64,000 bases of DNA from Rhodococcus sp. SMB37 (GTDB lineage: Bacteria; Actinomycetota; Actinomycetes; Mycobacteriales; Mycobacteriaceae): contig NZ_SLVY01000012.1 in NCBI RefSeq assembly GCF_004345605.1, positions 124,001 to 188,000 of the forward strand. The letters are read 5' to 3'. Positions 1-7,773 of the stretch are shown piece after piece. The notes under the pieces were generated by a model that searched no databases, was not told the DNA's origin, and worked only from the letters and a program-made list of their open reading frames with translations. The translations under genes and the position numbers were made by a program. The first letter of the stretch is position 1. Every line of letters starts with the position of its first letter.

Positions 1-42
1 CCGGGCCCCACCGGGCGGAGCATTACGAGAGAGGACACCACC

Positions 43-378
43 ATGGCAGATCGTGTACTGCGAGGCAGCCGACTCGGGGCGGTGAGCTACGAGACCGACC
101 GTGACCACGATCTTGCGCCGCGTCGGATGGCACGCTACCGCTGCGACAACGGCGAAGAGTTCGACGTGCCGTTCGCCGACGAAGCCGAGATCCCCGGTAC
201 CTGGATGTGCAAGAACGGCCTCGAAGGCACCCTCATCGAGGGAGCTGCACCGGAGCCGAAGAAGACCAAGCCGCCGCGCACCCACTGGGACATGCTGCTC
301 GAGCGTCGCTCGGTCGAGGACCTCGAGGAACTGCTCAAGGAACGCCTCGACCTGATCAAGAGCAAGCGGCGCGGCTGA
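43..378 (+). CDS. rbpA: RNA polymerase-binding protein RbpA
   Basis: A 111-residue protein matching the actinobacterial RbpA family in length and sequence. RbpA binds RNA polymerase and the principal sigma factor and stabilises open promoter complexes; in mycobacteria it affects rifampicin tolerance. The central core (about residues 25-75) has the zinc-ribbon-like RYRCDNG and WMCKNG segments with one cysteine each, and the C-terminal helical sigma-interacting domain (about 80-111) contains the THWDMLLERRS motif and ends in a basic tail. The ATG follows a GAGAGGA ribosome site. A strong terminator directly follows, so it appears to be monocistronic. In M. tuberculosis rbpA adjoins ppm1; here a four-gene operon lies between them. 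Confidence 0.97.
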   Translation: MADRVLRGSRLGAVSYETDRDHDLAPRRMARYRCDNGEEFDVPFADEAEIPGTWMCKNGLEGTLIEGAAPEPKKTKPPRTHWDMLLERRSVEDLEELLKERLDLIKSKRRG

Positions 379-421
379 ACGACCCACCGGGTGCCTGCCA
401 CCCGGGCCTGCGCAACCGGTG

Positions 422-465
422 ATGCCGTTGCGGGAATTACTTCCCGCAACGGCATTTCCTTTTTC
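422..465 (+). terminator. Rho-independent terminator of rbpA
   Basis: A perfect 14-bp inverted repeat (422-435 with 442-455, loop of 6) is followed by a T-rich tract at 456-465. It lies about 45 bp after the rbpA stop and before the amino-deoxychorismate operon, so that operon should have its own promoter within 466-650. I could not pick a convincing -35/-10 pair there. Confidence 0.93.
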
Positions 466-650
466 AGGGATGCAGGACCGGTCAGGTCGCGGACACGCCA
501 CAAAAAGATCAAATGGCGGGCACCTGTGTGGATCGGCGTGCAATTATGGGCGAACCCGCCGGACGAGAACACTCGGCGGTACCACCTTCACATCACGTAC
601 CGAGCATCCGACGATCATCCGGTCGGGCAGCACCCGGGAGGTGAATACAC

Positions 651-1037
651 GTGAACGACAACAACACCGCCACCAGCAGTGAAATCAACTCCGTCACCGA
701 CCCCGAGGCCGCACTCGCGGCGTTGCGCGTCGAACTCGACCGCATCGACCGGGCGCTGCTCGATGATGTCCGCGATCGGCTGGCACTGTGCACGCGCGTC
801 GCCGAACTGAAACAACAACACGACATCGCGGTGCTGCAACCCGGCCGCATGCAGCTCGTGCAGCGCCGCGCCCGCGACTACGCCGACCGCCACGGACTGT
901 CCGCCGAGTTCGTGCGTGAACTCTACGACCTGCTGATCGGGGAGGCCTGCCGGGTCGAGGACCTCATCGTCGCCGGAAGCGAGAGCACCGCGCCCGGCGA
1001 CCTGGACGACACCGTCTCCGCCGAGCACCGGAGCTGA
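651..1037 (+). CDS. papB: AroQ-type mutase, probable 4-amino-4-deoxychorismate mutase
   Basis: A 128-residue AroQ-fold chorismate mutase domain (about residues 20-105). Residues that line the E. coli chorismate mutase active site are present at the same spacing: R26, R43, K54 and R66. The glutamate that follows the last arginine in ordinary chorismate mutases (E52 in E. coli, which contacts the C4 hydroxyl) is methionine here (M67). With the neighbouring aminodeoxychorismate synthase this argues for a PapB/CmlD-like mutase turning 4-amino-4-deoxychorismate into 4-amino-4-deoxyprephenate. The GTG start has a strong GGGAGGTG ribosome site. It is the first gene of a four-gene operon, 7 bp before the synthase. 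An ordinary chorismate mutase is the alternative; the substrate assignment is inference. Confidence 0.83.
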   Translation: MNDNNTATSSEINSVTDPEAALAALRVELDRIDRALLDDVRDRLALCTRVAELKQQHDIAVLQPGRMQLVQRRARDYADRHGLSAEFVRELYDLLIGEACRVEDLIVAGSESTAPGDLDDTVSAEHRS

Positions 1038-1044
1038 CCGCGTC

Positions 1045-3243
1045 ATGGCAGCGGCTGCGTCCTCGTCCGGCCCCCGGTCTTCGTCGAATGCGGGGTCGTG
1101 CACCCCGCCGGTCCGCACACTGCTCGTGGACAACTACGACTCGTTCACCTACAACCTCTACAGCCTCCTGACCCGAGTCAACGGCACAGCCCCGATCGTG
1201 GTCACCAACGACACCTCCTGGGACGAAGTGCTGACCCTCGACTTCGACAACGTCGTCATCTCCCCCGGTCCCGGACGCCCGGACCGCGAACGTGACTTCG
1301 GGATCAGTGCCCGCGCCCTCGCCGAACTGTCCGTCCCGGTGCTCGGGGTGTGCCTCGGTCATCAGGGACTGTGCCATCTGTTCGGCAGCGACGTCGTCCG
1401 CGCTCCCGAGCCGGTGCACGGCCGCACCAGCGACATCCTGCACGACGGGACCGGGCTGTTCTCCGGGATCCCCTCCCCGTTCACCGCCGTGCGCTACCAC
1501 TCGCTGATCGTCGAGCAGGTCCCCGACGAGTTCGAGGTCCTCGCCCGCACCGGCGACGGGTTGCTCATGGCCGTCGCGCATCGCGACCGCCCCCTGTACG
1601 GGGTGCAGTTCCACCCTGAGTCCATCGGCACCGACTACGGATTCGAACTGCTCGACAATTTCCGTGCCGCCACCGGCCCACACACGCGCACCACCCGTAA
1701 CGGCGCCGCGGTGCCGGCCCCGGCGGTGGACGCCGCGCGGTTCGTGCTCGAGAGCCGCACCCTCGAATGCCATCCCGACCCGCACGCGGTGTACGAGGCG
1801 TTGTTCGCGGCGGGCCCGCACAGTTTCCTGCTCGACGGCAGCGATGCTCTCGAGCGCGACTCGCGGTTCACGGTGATGGGCGACGCATCGGGGCCCCGCG
1901 CCGAATTCGTCTCCTACAGTGTCGCCGAAACCTTGGTGCGGGAGTATCACCCCGACGGCACGCAGACCTCGTACCATCGCACGTTCTTCGACCACCTCGA
2001 CCGCAGACTCACCGAACGCCGGGTCGCGCCCCGCGACGATCTCCCGTTCACGTTCGGGCTCGGTTACGTCGGGTATCTCGGCTACGAACTCAAAGCCGAC
2101 GCCGGCGGTCAACTGGTGCACACGTCCCCGGTCGCCGACGCCGCCATGGTGTTCGCCGACCGCGCCGTCGTCCTCGATCACGAGGCCGGGCGCTGCCACC
2201 TGCTCGCGCTCAGTGAGCACATCGGCGAGGACGCGACCGCGGCCTGGTTCGACGAGACGTCCGCGGTGCTCGCCACCTTGTCCGACTCGGTGCCGGCCGC
2301 ACCGCCGCCGTTGCTCGTGCTCGACGACCGTGACGAGAAGATCCGGGTGCGGCACGACCCGCAGCGCTATCTCGAGCTGATCGGCCAGTGCCTCGCCGAG
2401 ATCCGTAGCGGCGAAACGTACGAGGTGTGCCTGACCAATACGGCCACCGTCGACCGGCACATCGATCCGCTGCGCACCTACCGGGTCCTGCGCAGTATCA
2501 GCCCCACACCGTACAGTGCGCTGCTGCGTTTCCCCGGCCTGTCGGTGCTCAGCGCGTCCCCGGAACGGTTCTTGCGGATCGGGACGGACCGTGTCGTCGA
2601 ATCCAAACCGATCAAAGGCACCCGGCCGCGCGGCACCACCGCCGCGCAGGACGCCACGCTGCGCGAGCATCTGCGCACCTGTGAAAAGGACCGCTCCGAG
2701 AACTTGATGATCGTCGATCTGGTGCGCAACGACCTCTCCCGGGTGTGCATCCCCGGATCGGTGCACGTCCCCAAACTCTTCGATGTCGAAACCTATTCCG
2801 CGGTACATCAATTGGTCTCCACTGTCCGCGGAACCCTCCGTCCCGACCGGACCGCGGTGGACTGTGTGCGGGCCGCGTTCCCGGGTGGCTCGATGACCGG
2901 CGCACCGAAACTTCGCACGATGGAGATCATCGACAAATTCGAGGACGGGCCACGCGGCGTCTATTCGGGGGCGCTCGGATATCTGTCCCTGACCGGCACG
3001 GTGGATCTGTCCATTGTCATCCGCACCATGGTCGCCACCGACCATCAGGTCAGCTTCGGTATCGGTGGTGCGATCGTCGCGCTTTCCGATCCGGACGACG
3101 AACTCGAAGAAACCCTGATCAAGGCCGTTGCGATGCGCCGCTGCCTGGCCGACCTCGATGCGGGCGGAACCGGTGGAACCGACCCCGTCGGCGGAGCCGG
3201 CACCAACGGCATCGCGTCGCTGGCAGACGGAACCCGCCGGTGA
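1045..3243 (+). CDS. papA: Aminodeoxychorismate synthase, PabA-PabB fusion
   Basis: A 732-residue fusion of a class-I glutamine amidotransferase (about residues 23-215; nucleophile C103 in GVCLGHQ, H190 and E192 in HPES) and a chorismate-binding PabB domain (about 250-710). The PabB part has PIKGTRPRG with K524. That lysine is the covalent-catalysis residue typical of aminodeoxychorismate synthases; anthranilate synthases have alanine there (PIAGT). ENLMIVDLVRNDLSRVC and GGSMTGAPK are further family signatures. It should convert chorismate and glutamine to 4-amino-4-deoxychorismate. ATG 1045 is the only in-frame start before the amidotransferase; the first 20 residues are low-complexity Ser/Ala. 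No ADC lyase is beside it, so the product is probably used by the flanking mutase rather than for folate. Confidence 0.92.
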   Translation: MAAAASSSGPRSSSNAGSCTPPVRTLLVDNYDSFTYNLYSLLTRVNGTAPIVVTNDTSWDEVLTLDFDNVVISPGPGRPDRERDFGISARALAELSVPVLGVCLGHQGLCHLFGSDVVRAPEPVHGRTSDILHDGTGLFSGIPSPFTAVRYHSLIVEQVPDEFEVLARTGDGLLMAVAHRDRPLYGVQFHPESIGTDYGFELLDNFRAATGPHTRTTRNGAAVPAPAVDAARFVLESRTLECHPDPHAVYEALFAAGPHSFLLDGSDALERDSRFTVMGDASGPRAEFVSYSVAETLVREYHPDGTQTSYHRTFFDHLDRRLTERRVAPRDDLPFTFGLGYVGYLGYELKADAGGQLVHTSPVADAAMVFADRAVVLDHEAGRCHLLALSEHIGEDATAAWFDETSAVLATLSDSVPAAPPPLLVLDDRDEKIRVRHDPQRYLELIGQCLAEIRSGETYEVCLTNTATVDRHIDPLRTYRVLRSISPTPYSALLRFPGLSVLSASPERFLRIGTDRVVESKPIKGTRPRGTTAAQDATLREHLRTCEKDRSENLMIVDLVRNDLSRVCIPGSVHVPKLFDVETYSAVHQLVSTVRGTLRPDRTAVDCVRAAFPGGSMTGAPKLRTMEIIDKFEDGPRGVYSGALGYLSLTGTVDLSIVIRTMVATDHQVSFGIGGAIVALSDPDDELEETLIKAVAMRRCLADLDAGGTGGTDPVGGAGTNGIASLADGTRR

Positions 3244-4181
3244 CGGCGGCACCCCTCGGGCCCGTCGTCGTCGCCGGCGGGCGCGGGGACGTCGGCACGA
3301 TGCTCGCTGCGGCGCTGCGCCGCGACGGCAACCGCGTCCACATTCTGGATCCGACATGTGCGGATGATGCTGCCCCGCAAGAGGGTTCGAGTGACATGGC
3401 GATCCGCGCCGACATCATGGCACCGACCCCTGCTGCCGAATCCGTACTGCGGGCGGCCGCAACCGTGGTCCTCGCGGTCCCCGAACCGGTCGCTCTTGCC
3501 GCGCTCCCTCCTCTCGCGGCATTACTGCCGCCCGATGCGCTGCTCGTCGACACCCTGTCGGTCAAGACCGCGATGGCGGACGCCGTGCACAGCGGACTGC
3601 CCGACCGCGCGGCCCTGGGGATCAATCCGATGTTCGCCCCGTCCCTGGGGATGGCCGGCCGCCCTGTCACGGCCGTCGTCTACCGCGACGGACCGCCGGT
3701 GGATCGGTTCGTCGCGGCGCTACGCCGATGGGACGCGCGCGTCGTGCCGGTCGGCGCCGACGAACATGACCGGGTCACCGCCACCACCCAGGCCCTGACC
3801 CACGCGACGGTCCTCGCGTTCGGATTGGCACTCGACACCCTCGATCCGCCGGCCGCCGCGGACACCACCGCCCCACCGCCGCACATGCTGCTGCGCGCCC
3901 TCCTCGCGCGCGTCGCCTCCGGGGTGCCCGAGGTGTACCACGACATCCAGGCGGCCAACCCGTACGCAGCGCAGGCCCGCCGCGCGCTGCGCAGCGCCCT
4001 CGACGAACTCGACGCGGCCGCCGACGACAATCGGATCGACGCGTTCGACACCGTGATGACCCGGGCGAGTACGGCCCTCGAACCGGGCCTCGACCGGTAT
4101 CGTGCGATCTGTGGGCAGCTGTTGACGATGCTGCCGTCCGCACCACCCGGACCCGACCTCGAAAACGGGGGGCCGCGATGA
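3240..4181 (+). CDS. papC: Prephenate dehydrogenase-like enzyme, probable 4-amino-4-deoxyprephenate dehydrogenase
   Basis: Chosen start is GTG 3240, overlapping the previous stop (GTGA); the protein is then 313 residues. It begins with a Rossmann NAD(P)-binding strand-loop (VVVAGGRGDVG, residues 9-19) and has the TyrA-like helical C-terminal domain (EVYHDIQAANP around 225-235). Ordinary prephenate dehydrogenases have HPMFGP, whose histidine (H197 in E. coli TyrA) contacts the C4 hydroxyl of prephenate. Here the motif is NPMFAP with N129. That change, the operon and the mutase substitution suggest oxidative decarboxylation of 4-amino-4-deoxyprephenate to p-aminophenylpyruvate (PapC/CmlC role). 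A cryptic ORF runs upstream in frame to 2745 but lies inside the synthase gene and is not coding. Confidence 0.83.
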   Translation: MTAAPLGPVVVAGGRGDVGTMLAAALRRDGNRVHILDPTCADDAAPQEGSSDMAIRADIMAPTPAAESVLRAAATVVLAVPEPVALAALPPLAALLPPDALLVDTLSVKTAMADAVHSGLPDRAALGINPMFAPSLGMAGRPVTAVVYRDGPPVDRFVAALRRWDARVVPVGADEHDRVTATTQALTHATVLAFGLALDTLDPPAAADTTAPPPHMLLRALLARVASGVPEVYHDIQAANPYAAQARRALRSALDELDAAADDNRIDAFDTVMTRASTALEPGLDRYRAICGQLLTMLPSAPPGPDLENGGPR

Positions 4182-5215
4182 TCGATCCCGAATTCGGAAT
4201 CCCACTCGCACACGCCGGCGCCGCCACCGCAGAACCCGTGCGTGCCCGGCTACGTCCACCCGAACTCCCCGGCCACGACCCGACCGATCCCGTCGAGAGC
4301 GCCGTGATCCGCGGACTGTCCCGCTCGTGGGGGCGCCGCGCCGCGGTCAAGAAGGACGAACCGGACCTCGACGCGATGTTCGAGCCGGCGCTACGTGACT
4401 TCCCCGACACGATGATTCCGTTCCACAACGATCCGCGTTATCTTTCACTCGACGAGCACCACCGCGCCCGGATCGGGGCGTGGGCCTGGATCGCGTACAA
4501 CAAGAACGTCATCGACATCGAACAGCACGTCGTCAATCCCGGTTTCGGGTTGATCATCTCGGATGTGTTCGGCCTCGGCCCGCACGACACGGTCACCGTC
4601 GGGGTGCTGCAGGCGATGGTCGACGAGCAATACCACACACTGATGCATCAGAACGCCAATTCCTTGACCCGTCGGCGCCGCGGCTGGGCGATGCCTGACG
4701 CGGTGCTGCCACCGTGCCGTACCGTCCGCGCCCACGACGCGGCGGTCGCCCACGCCCTCGATCCGCGGCATGCGGCGTTGATCCGGTTGGCGTTCACCAC
4801 CGTCGCCGAAACGTCGATCAGCGCGTATCTGGGCCTGTTCACCGGCGACGAGACGGTACAACCGGTCAACCGCAGCACCGTGGCCGTGCATCGCCGCGAC
4901 GAACTGTGCCACAGCTCCCTGGCGGGGGAACTGCTCACGATGGTCTTCGACGAACTCGACGCCACCGAACGTGAACTGTTGCTCGATGCCCTCGCCACCG
5001 GGATCGAGGCGTTCACCGGCAACGATATGGGCACCTGGGCTGCGATCGTGGCGCACGAGCAGATCCCGGGTGGGCAGGCGATGCTCGCCGACACCGCCGC
5101 GGCGGCCGCCGCGCAACCGGTGGTACAGGACTGCAGCGCGATCCGCCGTTTGTGCGGGCACCTCGGAGTCGAGGCCGACCTCGTCGCGCGCGGCCCGTTC
5201 GGTCACCCGGCGTGA
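4178..5215 (+). CDS. AurF-family diiron N-oxygenase
   Basis: A 345-residue helical protein with all seven AurF-type diiron ligands at matching spacing: E115, E150 and H153 (DEQYH), E211 (AETS), H238, E242 and H245 (HRRDELCH). In AurF these are E101, E136, H139, E196, H223, E227 and H230. Known members (AurF, CmlI, ObaC) oxidise aryl amines to hydroxylamino, nitroso or nitro groups. As last gene of the operon, with an ATGA overlap to the dehydrogenase, it probably acts on p-aminophenylpyruvate, p-aminophenylalanine or a derivative. The substrate cannot be read from sequence. It converges on ppm1, with 63 bp between the stop codons. Confidence 0.88.
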   Translation: MIDPEFGIPLAHAGAATAEPVRARLRPPELPGHDPTDPVESAVIRGLSRSWGRRAAVKKDEPDLDAMFEPALRDFPDTMIPFHNDPRYLSLDEHHRARIGAWAWIAYNKNVIDIEQHVVNPGFGLIISDVFGLGPHDTVTVGVLQAMVDEQYHTLMHQNANSLTRRRRGWAMPDAVLPPCRTVRAHDAAVAHALDPRHAALIRLAFTTVAETSISAYLGLFTGDETVQPVNRSTVAVHRRDELCHSSLAGELLTMVFDELDATERELLLDALATGIEAFTGNDMGTWAAIVAHEQIPGGQAMLADTAAAAAAQPVVQDCSAIRRLCGHLGVEADLVARGPFGHPA

Positions 5216-5248
5216 GACACCAGACCGAACCTCGGCGACCGATCGACA

Positions 5249-5287
5249 CCGAGCGTCAGCGACCAACTGACCCGAGCGTCAGCGACC
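5249..5287. repeat. Tandem 16-bp direct repeat spanning the ppm1 stop
   Basis: The 16-mer ccgagcgtcagcgacc occurs at 5249-5264 and again at 5272-5287, a 23-bp period. The second copy includes the ppm1 stop codon (5279-5281). It lies in the convergent gap between the N-oxygenase and ppm1, as if the end of ppm1 was locally duplicated. No hairpin of terminator quality was found in the gap. Confidence 0.8.
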
Positions 5288-6088
5288 GATCAACCGGGCG
5301 AGCAGCGCCCGCGCCTTCGACAGCCGTGACTCGAGCCCCCACAACGTCACCTTGAGCAACGCTTCCTGCACGATATTGCCACTCATCTTCGATTCACCGA
5401 TCTCCCGTTCGGTGAACGTGATCGGCACCTCGCCGACCGTGAATCCGGCCTGCAGCGTCCGCCACGCCAGGTCCACCTGGAAGCAATAGCCGTGCGAAGC
5501 GATGGAGTCGAGATCGAGGGTTTCGAGCACATGCCGCCGGTATGCGCGGTAGCCGCCGGTGATGTCCTGGACGTTCACCCCGAGCGCGAGACGCGAGTAG
5601 ATGTTGCCGCCGCGGGAGAGCACTTCCCGATGCCACGGCCAGTTCACCACGGTACCGCCCGGCACATACCGCGATCCGAGGACCAGATCGGCGCCGGCAT
5701 CCACCCGCTCGAGCAACAGATGCAGCTGCTCCGGGGCGTGACTGCCGTCGGCATCCATTTCCACGAGCACCGTGTAGCCGCGGTCCAGACCCCACCGGAA
5801 CCCGGCGATGTAGGCGGCCCCGAGACCGTTCTTCTCGGTGCGGTGCATCACCTCGATGCGCCCACCCGACCCGTCGGGGCCACGGTCGGCGGCCGCGAGC
5901 TCATCGGCGAACGCGCCGGTGCCGTCCGGGCTGCCGTCGTCGACGATCAACACGTGGGTGTGCGGAAGCGCAGCGTGCAGCCGCTCGACGATCCGTCCGA
6001 TGTTCTCGCGTTCGTTGTACGTCGGAATGATCACCAGAGTGTGAGCGCTCGGTGCGCTCGTGTCCCCGGCCGGCGTCGCCGCTGCCAT
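5279..6088 (-). CDS. ppm1: Polyprenol-phosphate-mannose synthase (Ppm1/DPM1-like)
   Basis: A GT2-family glycosyltransferase of 269 residues that transfers mannose from GDP-mannose to polyprenol phosphate on the cytoplasmic face, giving the lipid donor for LM/LAM and glycoprotein mannosylation. Visible signatures: [12 protein letters not shown] near the N-terminus, the [10 protein letters not shown] motif, VEMDADGSH (DxD-type metal site) and GSRYVPGG. Start ATG 6088 shares one base with the lnt stop (TGATG); a TTG 3 bp upstream is a possible alternative. As in M. smegmatis, the synthase and the Lnt protein are separate but coupled genes, whereas M. tuberculosis fuses them. Confidence 0.93.
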   Translation of the reverse strand: MAAATPAGDTSAPSAHTLVIIPTYNERENIGRIVERLHAALPHTHVLIVDDGSPDGTGAFADELAAADRGPDGSGGRIEVMHRTEKNGLGAAYIAGFRWGLDRGYTVLVEMDADGSHAPEQLHLLLERVDAGADLVLGSRYVPGGTVVNWPWHREVLSRGGNIYSRLALGVNVQDITGGYRAYRRHVLETLDLDSIASHGYCFQVDLAWRTLQAGFTVGEVPITFTEREIGESKMSGNIVQEALLKVTLWGLESRLSKARALLARLIGR

Positions 6089-7773
6089 CAATGGTCCTCC
6101 CTGTCGAACCGGCCGTCGGCCGGGATTGGTGCTACGTCGGTGTCGGGCTGCGACCCCGACGCATCGCGGCGCCGGCGGTCGCGCACGAGGGCGACACCGG
6201 CAGCGGCCACGGCCCCGACACAGAGCGCGAGCTCCGGGAAAGGTCCGAACCGACTAGCCAGCGTAGCGTCCTGCCGCAACTGCACGCGCGCGACCAACGC
6301 TGCCGGCTCGAACAACGCGGTGCGTTGCTGTACTCGACCGTCGGGGTCGACGACCGCGCTGACCCCGCTGGTGGCGGCGACGACCACGGTGCGGCCGTGC
6401 TCGACGGCCCGCACCCGCGACATCGCCAACTGCTGATAGGTCATCTCGGTGTCCCCGAAGGTGGCGTTGTTCGTCGGCACCGCCAGCAGCTGCGCGCCGG
6501 CGTCGATCGAGTCGCGGAACGCCCGGTCGAATGCCACCTCGTAGCAGGTGGCCACCCCGATCGTGATGTCCGCGGCGGTGACCGTGCCGTCCCCGTCACC
6601 CGGCACGAAGAACCCGGCACGGTCCGCGTATTCGGAGAACAACCGGAAGAACGACCGATACGGCAGATATTCGCCGAACGGTTGGATGATCCGCTTGTCG
6701 TGCCGCTCGCCGGGCCCGGACTGCGCGTCCCACACGATCACCGAGTTGGTGGTGGTGCCGTCACCGTTGACCAGCACCGCGCCGACGAGAATCGGTGCAC
6801 CGATGGCGGCGGACGCGGCAGAGATGTCGGTAGCGGCGTCCGCATTGCGCAGCGGATCGATGTCGGAGGCGTTCTCCGGCCAGATCACCATGTCCGGGGC
6901 GTCGACCTGGCCGGCCCGGACCTGCGCCGCGAGCGCGAGCGTCTGCGCGACGTGATTGTCGAGGACCGCCTTGCGCTGCGCATTGAAGTCGAGGCCCAGG
7001 CGCGGCACACTGCCCTGGATCGCCGCGACCGTCACCGCCCGCCCGCGCGAATCCGGAGTGTCGGCGGTGACGAGCAGAGGCCACGCCGCCAACGCCGCGA
7101 GCGGCGCCAGCGCCGTCCACGCGACCGCCGTCCACAGGCCCCCGCGATCCGACGGACCGCGGTTCCGGTGGCGCAGCACCGTGAGCACGAGCGCGGCCGC
7201 GCCGCTGCCGATCAACGCCACCGCGAACGACACCAGCGGGGCACCCCCGACCACAGCGAGCCACACCAGGAACCCGTCGGGCTGCCCGAACGCCAACCGG
7301 CCCCACGGAAACCCGCCGAACGGCACCGACGAACGCAGATACTCGGTCAGCGACCACGCCGCCGCGATCCACAACGGTGCCGCCGGCATCGACCGCAAAT
7401 GCACCACCAGCGCCCCGAACAGCCCGACGAACAGCGCTTCGGCCGCCGCCAACGCCAACCACGGCAACGGCCCGACATACACCCCGATCCACGGCAGCAA
7501 CGGCACCAGGAACCCCAGGCCCGCGAGAAAGCCGTATCCGAACCCCGCCTTCCGCTGCATCGGCCGGACCGTCAACACGACGACCAGGACCGCGATGCCT
7601 ACCGGCGCCAGGAACCACAACGGCCGCGGCGGGAAACTCGCGAACAGCAACAGTCCCGCCCCGACCGCGGCCAGCGACCGCGCCGACACCGGGGCGAGCC
7701 GCCGCGTCAGCGACGCTCCCGCTCCCGTCCGGAACCACCCGGACGGAACGGCATCCTGTGGGTCGGCACTCAC
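6088..7773 (-). CDS. lnt: Apolipoprotein N-acyltransferase
   Basis: A 561-residue membrane protein: multiple hydrophobic helices in about residues 25-230 (basic N-terminus, then [19 protein letters not shown]), followed by a nitrilase-fold domain (about 250-510). Lnt N-acylates the N-terminal diacylglyceryl-cysteine of lipoproteins. Nitrilase-type triad segments are visible: a glutamate region at [14 protein letters not shown], the lysine in [13 protein letters not shown], and the nucleophile cysteine in [13 protein letters not shown] 7773 overlaps the stop of the upstream amidohydrolase (GTGA); the longer ORF reaching 8340 is antisense-frame noise inside that gene. It is coupled to ppm1, the counterpart of Ppm2 in M. 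smegmatis, where Lnt and Ppm1 interact. Confidence 0.93.
   Translation of the reverse strand: MSADPQDAVPSGWFRTGAGASLTRRLAPVSARSLAAVGAGLLLFASFPPRPLWFLAPVGIAVLVVVLTVRPMQRKAGFGYGFLAGLGFLVPLLPWIGVYVGPLPWLALAAAEALFVGLFGALVVHLRSMPAAPLWIAAAWSLTEYLRSSVPFGGFPWGRLAFGQPDGFLVWLAVVGGAPLVSFAVALIGSGAAALVLTVLRHRNRGPSDRGGLWTAVAWTALAPLAALAAWPLLVTADTPDSRGRAVTVAAIQGSVPRLGLDFNAQRKAVLDNHVAQTLALAAQVRAGQVDAPDMVIWPENASDIDPLRNADAATDISAASAAIGAPILVGAVLVNGDGTTTNSVIVWDAQSGPGERHDKRIIQPFGEYLPYRSFFRLFSEYADRAGFFVPGDGDGTVTAADITIGVATCYEVAFDRAFRDSIDAGAQLLAVPTNNATFGDTEMTYQQLAMSRVRAVEHGRTVVVAATSGVSAVVDPDGRVQQRTALFEPAALVARVQLRQDATLASRFGPFPELALCVGAVAAAGVALVRDRRRRDASGSQPDTDVAPIPADGRFDREDH

Noticed and set aside
1045-3243. Anthranilate synthase (TrpE-TrpG) identity for the fusion protein
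   Set aside because: The PIKGT lysine is diagnostic for aminodeoxychorismate synthase; anthranilate synthases have alanine there, and the neighbours are not trp genes.
964-3357. A 797-codon minus-strand open frame opposite the aminodeoxychorismate synthase
   Set aside because: It is the antisense of a gene with clear domains; composition is Arg/Gly/Val-rich without motifs, as usual for GC-rich shadows.
5216-5278. A terminator between the N-oxygenase gene and ppm1
   Set aside because: The gap holds direct repeats but no stable hairpin.
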